Origin: Methanobacterium sp. PtaU1.Bin097
GTDB lineage: Archaea > Methanobacteriota > Methanobacteria > Methanobacteriales > Methanobacteriaceae
DNA length: 6,946 nucleotides
Assembly (NCBI GenBank): GCA_002067325.1
Contig: MVQY01000028.1
Location: 1 to 6,946 of the forward strand
Direction of reading: 5' to 3'
The translations under genes were made by a program, and so were the position numbers. The notes beneath the pieces were generated by a model, which saw only the letters and a program-made list of their open reading frames with translations, made no database searches and had not been told where the DNA came from. Each line of letters begins with the position of its first letter. Within the stretch, counting starts at the first letter, position 1. This document shows positions 5,926 through 6,946 of the stretch, in pieces.

Positions 5926-6946
5926 TTCTACAGTGAAAACTGAACAGGATAATTCTGAAGTTAAAACAGGACAGAATAATTCCAGAGGCCAGAATAACAC
6001 TAAAGTAGAAATCGACACCTTCCAGAGGCCAATTCTATCCCTAAGGATATCCATAACCAACCGCTGTAACATCAAATGTTTCTACTGTCATCATGATGGT
6101 GCGATCCCTCAGGAATACGAGATGACCCCGTTAGAGATAGAAAGAATTGCTAAAATTGCTAAAAATCTGGGTATAAAAAAGATAAGGCTATCCGGCGGCG
6201 AACCATTAGTAAGAAAAGACATAGTAAATATTGTAGCAAGAATATCCGCTTTAGGATTCAAAGATGTATCATTAACTACCAACGGGACTCTTTTAGAAGA
6301 ATATTCCCAGCCACTTAAGGATGCAGGGCTTAACAGAGTAAATGTTAGCTTCGATACTCTGAATCCGGAAACTTATCGTTTCATAACCAAAAGCAACTAC
6401 CTGGAACGGGTTAAAAAAGGAATTAAAAAGGCCGTGGAGATAGGATTGTACCCGGTTAAGGTTAACATGGTGGTTATGCGCGACTTAAATCACCAGGAGG
6501 TATGGGACATGTTCCAGTTCTGTAAAGAAAACGGAACCATCCTACAGATCATAGAACTCCTGAAAACCGAAAGTTGCCCCGACACAGACTTCTTCGACGA
6601 ACACCACTACGACATAAGCATCATCGAAGAAAAACTGATGGAAAAGGCAACCGACATCAAAACCCGGCCCTTCATGCAGGACCGTAAAAAATACTTCGTT
6701 GACGACGGTGAGATCGAAGTGGTCCGCCCCATGGACAACACCAAATTCTGCAAAAACTGCACCCGCCTCAGAATAACACCTGACGGTAAACTCAAGCCCT
6801 GTCTACTTAGAAATGACAATTTAGTAGATTTAATAGAACCTATCCGACAGAATTACTCGGATGAAGAACTGAAAAAACTGTTTTTAGAGGCCATTGCCAA
6901 CCGGGAGCCGTATTATAGCGAGTGTGGAAGGGAAGATCCTAAAGTT
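5912..6946 (+). CDS. moaA: MoaA, GTP 3',8-cyclase, radical SAM (partial, C-terminus cut by window edge)
   Basis: MoaA starts molybdenum/tungsten cofactor synthesis by rearranging GTP to 3',8-cyclo-7,8-dihydro-GTP. I translated 345 codons from the ATG at 5912, open at base 6946. The radical SAM motif is C52-x3-C56-x2-C59 (RCNIKCFYC), followed by the SAM-binding RLSGGEP and TTNGT segments. The second, substrate-binding 4Fe-4S motif is C280-x2-C283-x13-C297 with RLRITPDGKLKPCL, which separates MoaA from other radical SAM enzymes. Residues 1-36 form an Asn/Gln/Lys-rich extension made of repeats; the conserved core begins at about FQRPILSLRIS. The next in-frame ATG falls after the radical SAM cysteines, so the start must lie in or before the extension (ATG 5912 or GTG 5933). 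GTTGATCA at 5901-5908 is a fair ribosome binding site. The gene overlaps mobB by 14 nt. The C-terminal GG tail expected in the family is beyond the window. Confidence 0.95.
   Translation, partial: MNQNNSTVKTEQDNSEVKTGQNNSRGQNNTKVEIDTFQRPILSLRISITNRCNIKCFYCHHDGAIPQEYEMTPLEIERIAKIAKNLGIKKIRLSGGEPLVRKDIVNIVARISALGFKDVSLTTNGTLLEEYSQPLKDAGLNRVNVSFDTLNPETYRFITKSNYLERVKKGIKKAVEIGLYPVKVNMVVMRDLNHQEVWDMFQFCKENGTILQIIELLKTESCPDTDFFDEHHYDISIIEEKLMEKATDIKTRPFMQDRKKYFVDDGEIEVVRPMDNTKFCKNCTRLRITPDGKLKPCLLRNDNLVDLIEPIRQNYSDEELKKLFLEAIANREPYYSECGREDPKV
5921..6010 (+). repeat. Degenerate 27-bp tandem repeat encoding the MoaA N-terminal extension
   Basis: Two 27-bp units (5921-5947 and 5948-5974) encode NNSTVKTEQ and DNSEVKTGQ. 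A shortened 18-bp unit (5975-5992) encodes NNSRGQ, and a final partial unit (5993-6010) encodes NNTKVE. The pattern (N/D)-N-(S/T) at each unit start is clear at both DNA and protein level. TTCCAGAGGCCA also occurs twice (5980-5991 and 6020-6031), 40 bp apart and in different frames. All unit lengths are multiples of three, so the frame is kept. Slippage-type expansion is the simplest origin. Confidence 0.75.

Noticed and set aside
5851..6075. Minus-strand open frame opposite the mobB-moaA junction
   Set aside because: It crosses two well-supported plus-strand genes and the repeat region, and has no motif or ribosome binding site.
6607..6819. Minus-strand open frame within moaA
   Set aside because: Antisense to the conserved C-terminal cluster region of MoaA; arises from the C-rich codon choice there.

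Overview
The window reads as part of a hydrogenotrophic methanogen chromosome, most likely from the order Methanobacteriales (Methanobacterium-like). The evidence is a formylmethanofuran dehydrogenase operon, archaeal TATA boxes, Shine-Dalgarno sites of the GGTGATC/GGAGG type, tightly packed cistrons and moderately AT-rich DNA. Both ends are cut inside genes: fwdA at the left and moaA at the right.

Left and centre (1-4947, minus strand): one operon, read from right to left. It starts with a small helix-turn-helix plus 2x[4Fe-4S] protein (4947-4486). Then come fwdF (polyferredoxin with eight clusters), fwdG (two-cluster ferredoxin), fwdD (molybdopterin-dinucleotide-binding subunit), fwdB (catalytic W/Mo subunit) and fwdA (amidohydrolase subunit, 428 codons present). 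Neighbouring genes overlap by 11 nt or are separated by 1 to 15 nt, and each has a visible Shine-Dalgarno site, so co-transcription is very likely. The encoded complex catalyses the first step of methanogenesis from CO2. FwdB reduces CO2 to formate, FwdA condenses formate with methanofuran, and FwdF/FwdG supply electrons. The sequence does not show whether this is the tungsten (Fwd) or molybdenum (Fmd) isoenzyme. FwdB has cysteine (TGC), not selenocysteine, at the metal-ligand position.

Middle (4948-5220): a 273-nt AT-rich divergent control region. It holds two TATA-like boxes facing the fwd operon, a perfect 8-bp inverted repeat touching the stronger one, further copies of the same TGGTGT half-site near the first start codon, and a separate TATA box and ribosome binding site facing mobB.

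Right (5221-6946, plus strand): mobB, fused to a C-terminal 4Fe-4S domain, overlaps moaA by 14 nt. Both make the pyranopterin guanine dinucleotide cofactor that FwdB/FwdD bind, so enzyme and cofactor synthesis diverge from one shared control region. MoaA carries an unusual repeat-built, Asn/Gln-rich N-terminal extension.

The most interesting points are the HTH-ferredoxin protein at the head of the operon as a candidate redox- or iron-sulfur-sensing regulator, its possible operator in the divergent region, and the repetitive MoaA extension. No RNA genes, CRISPR arrays, insertion sequences or convincing terminators were seen.
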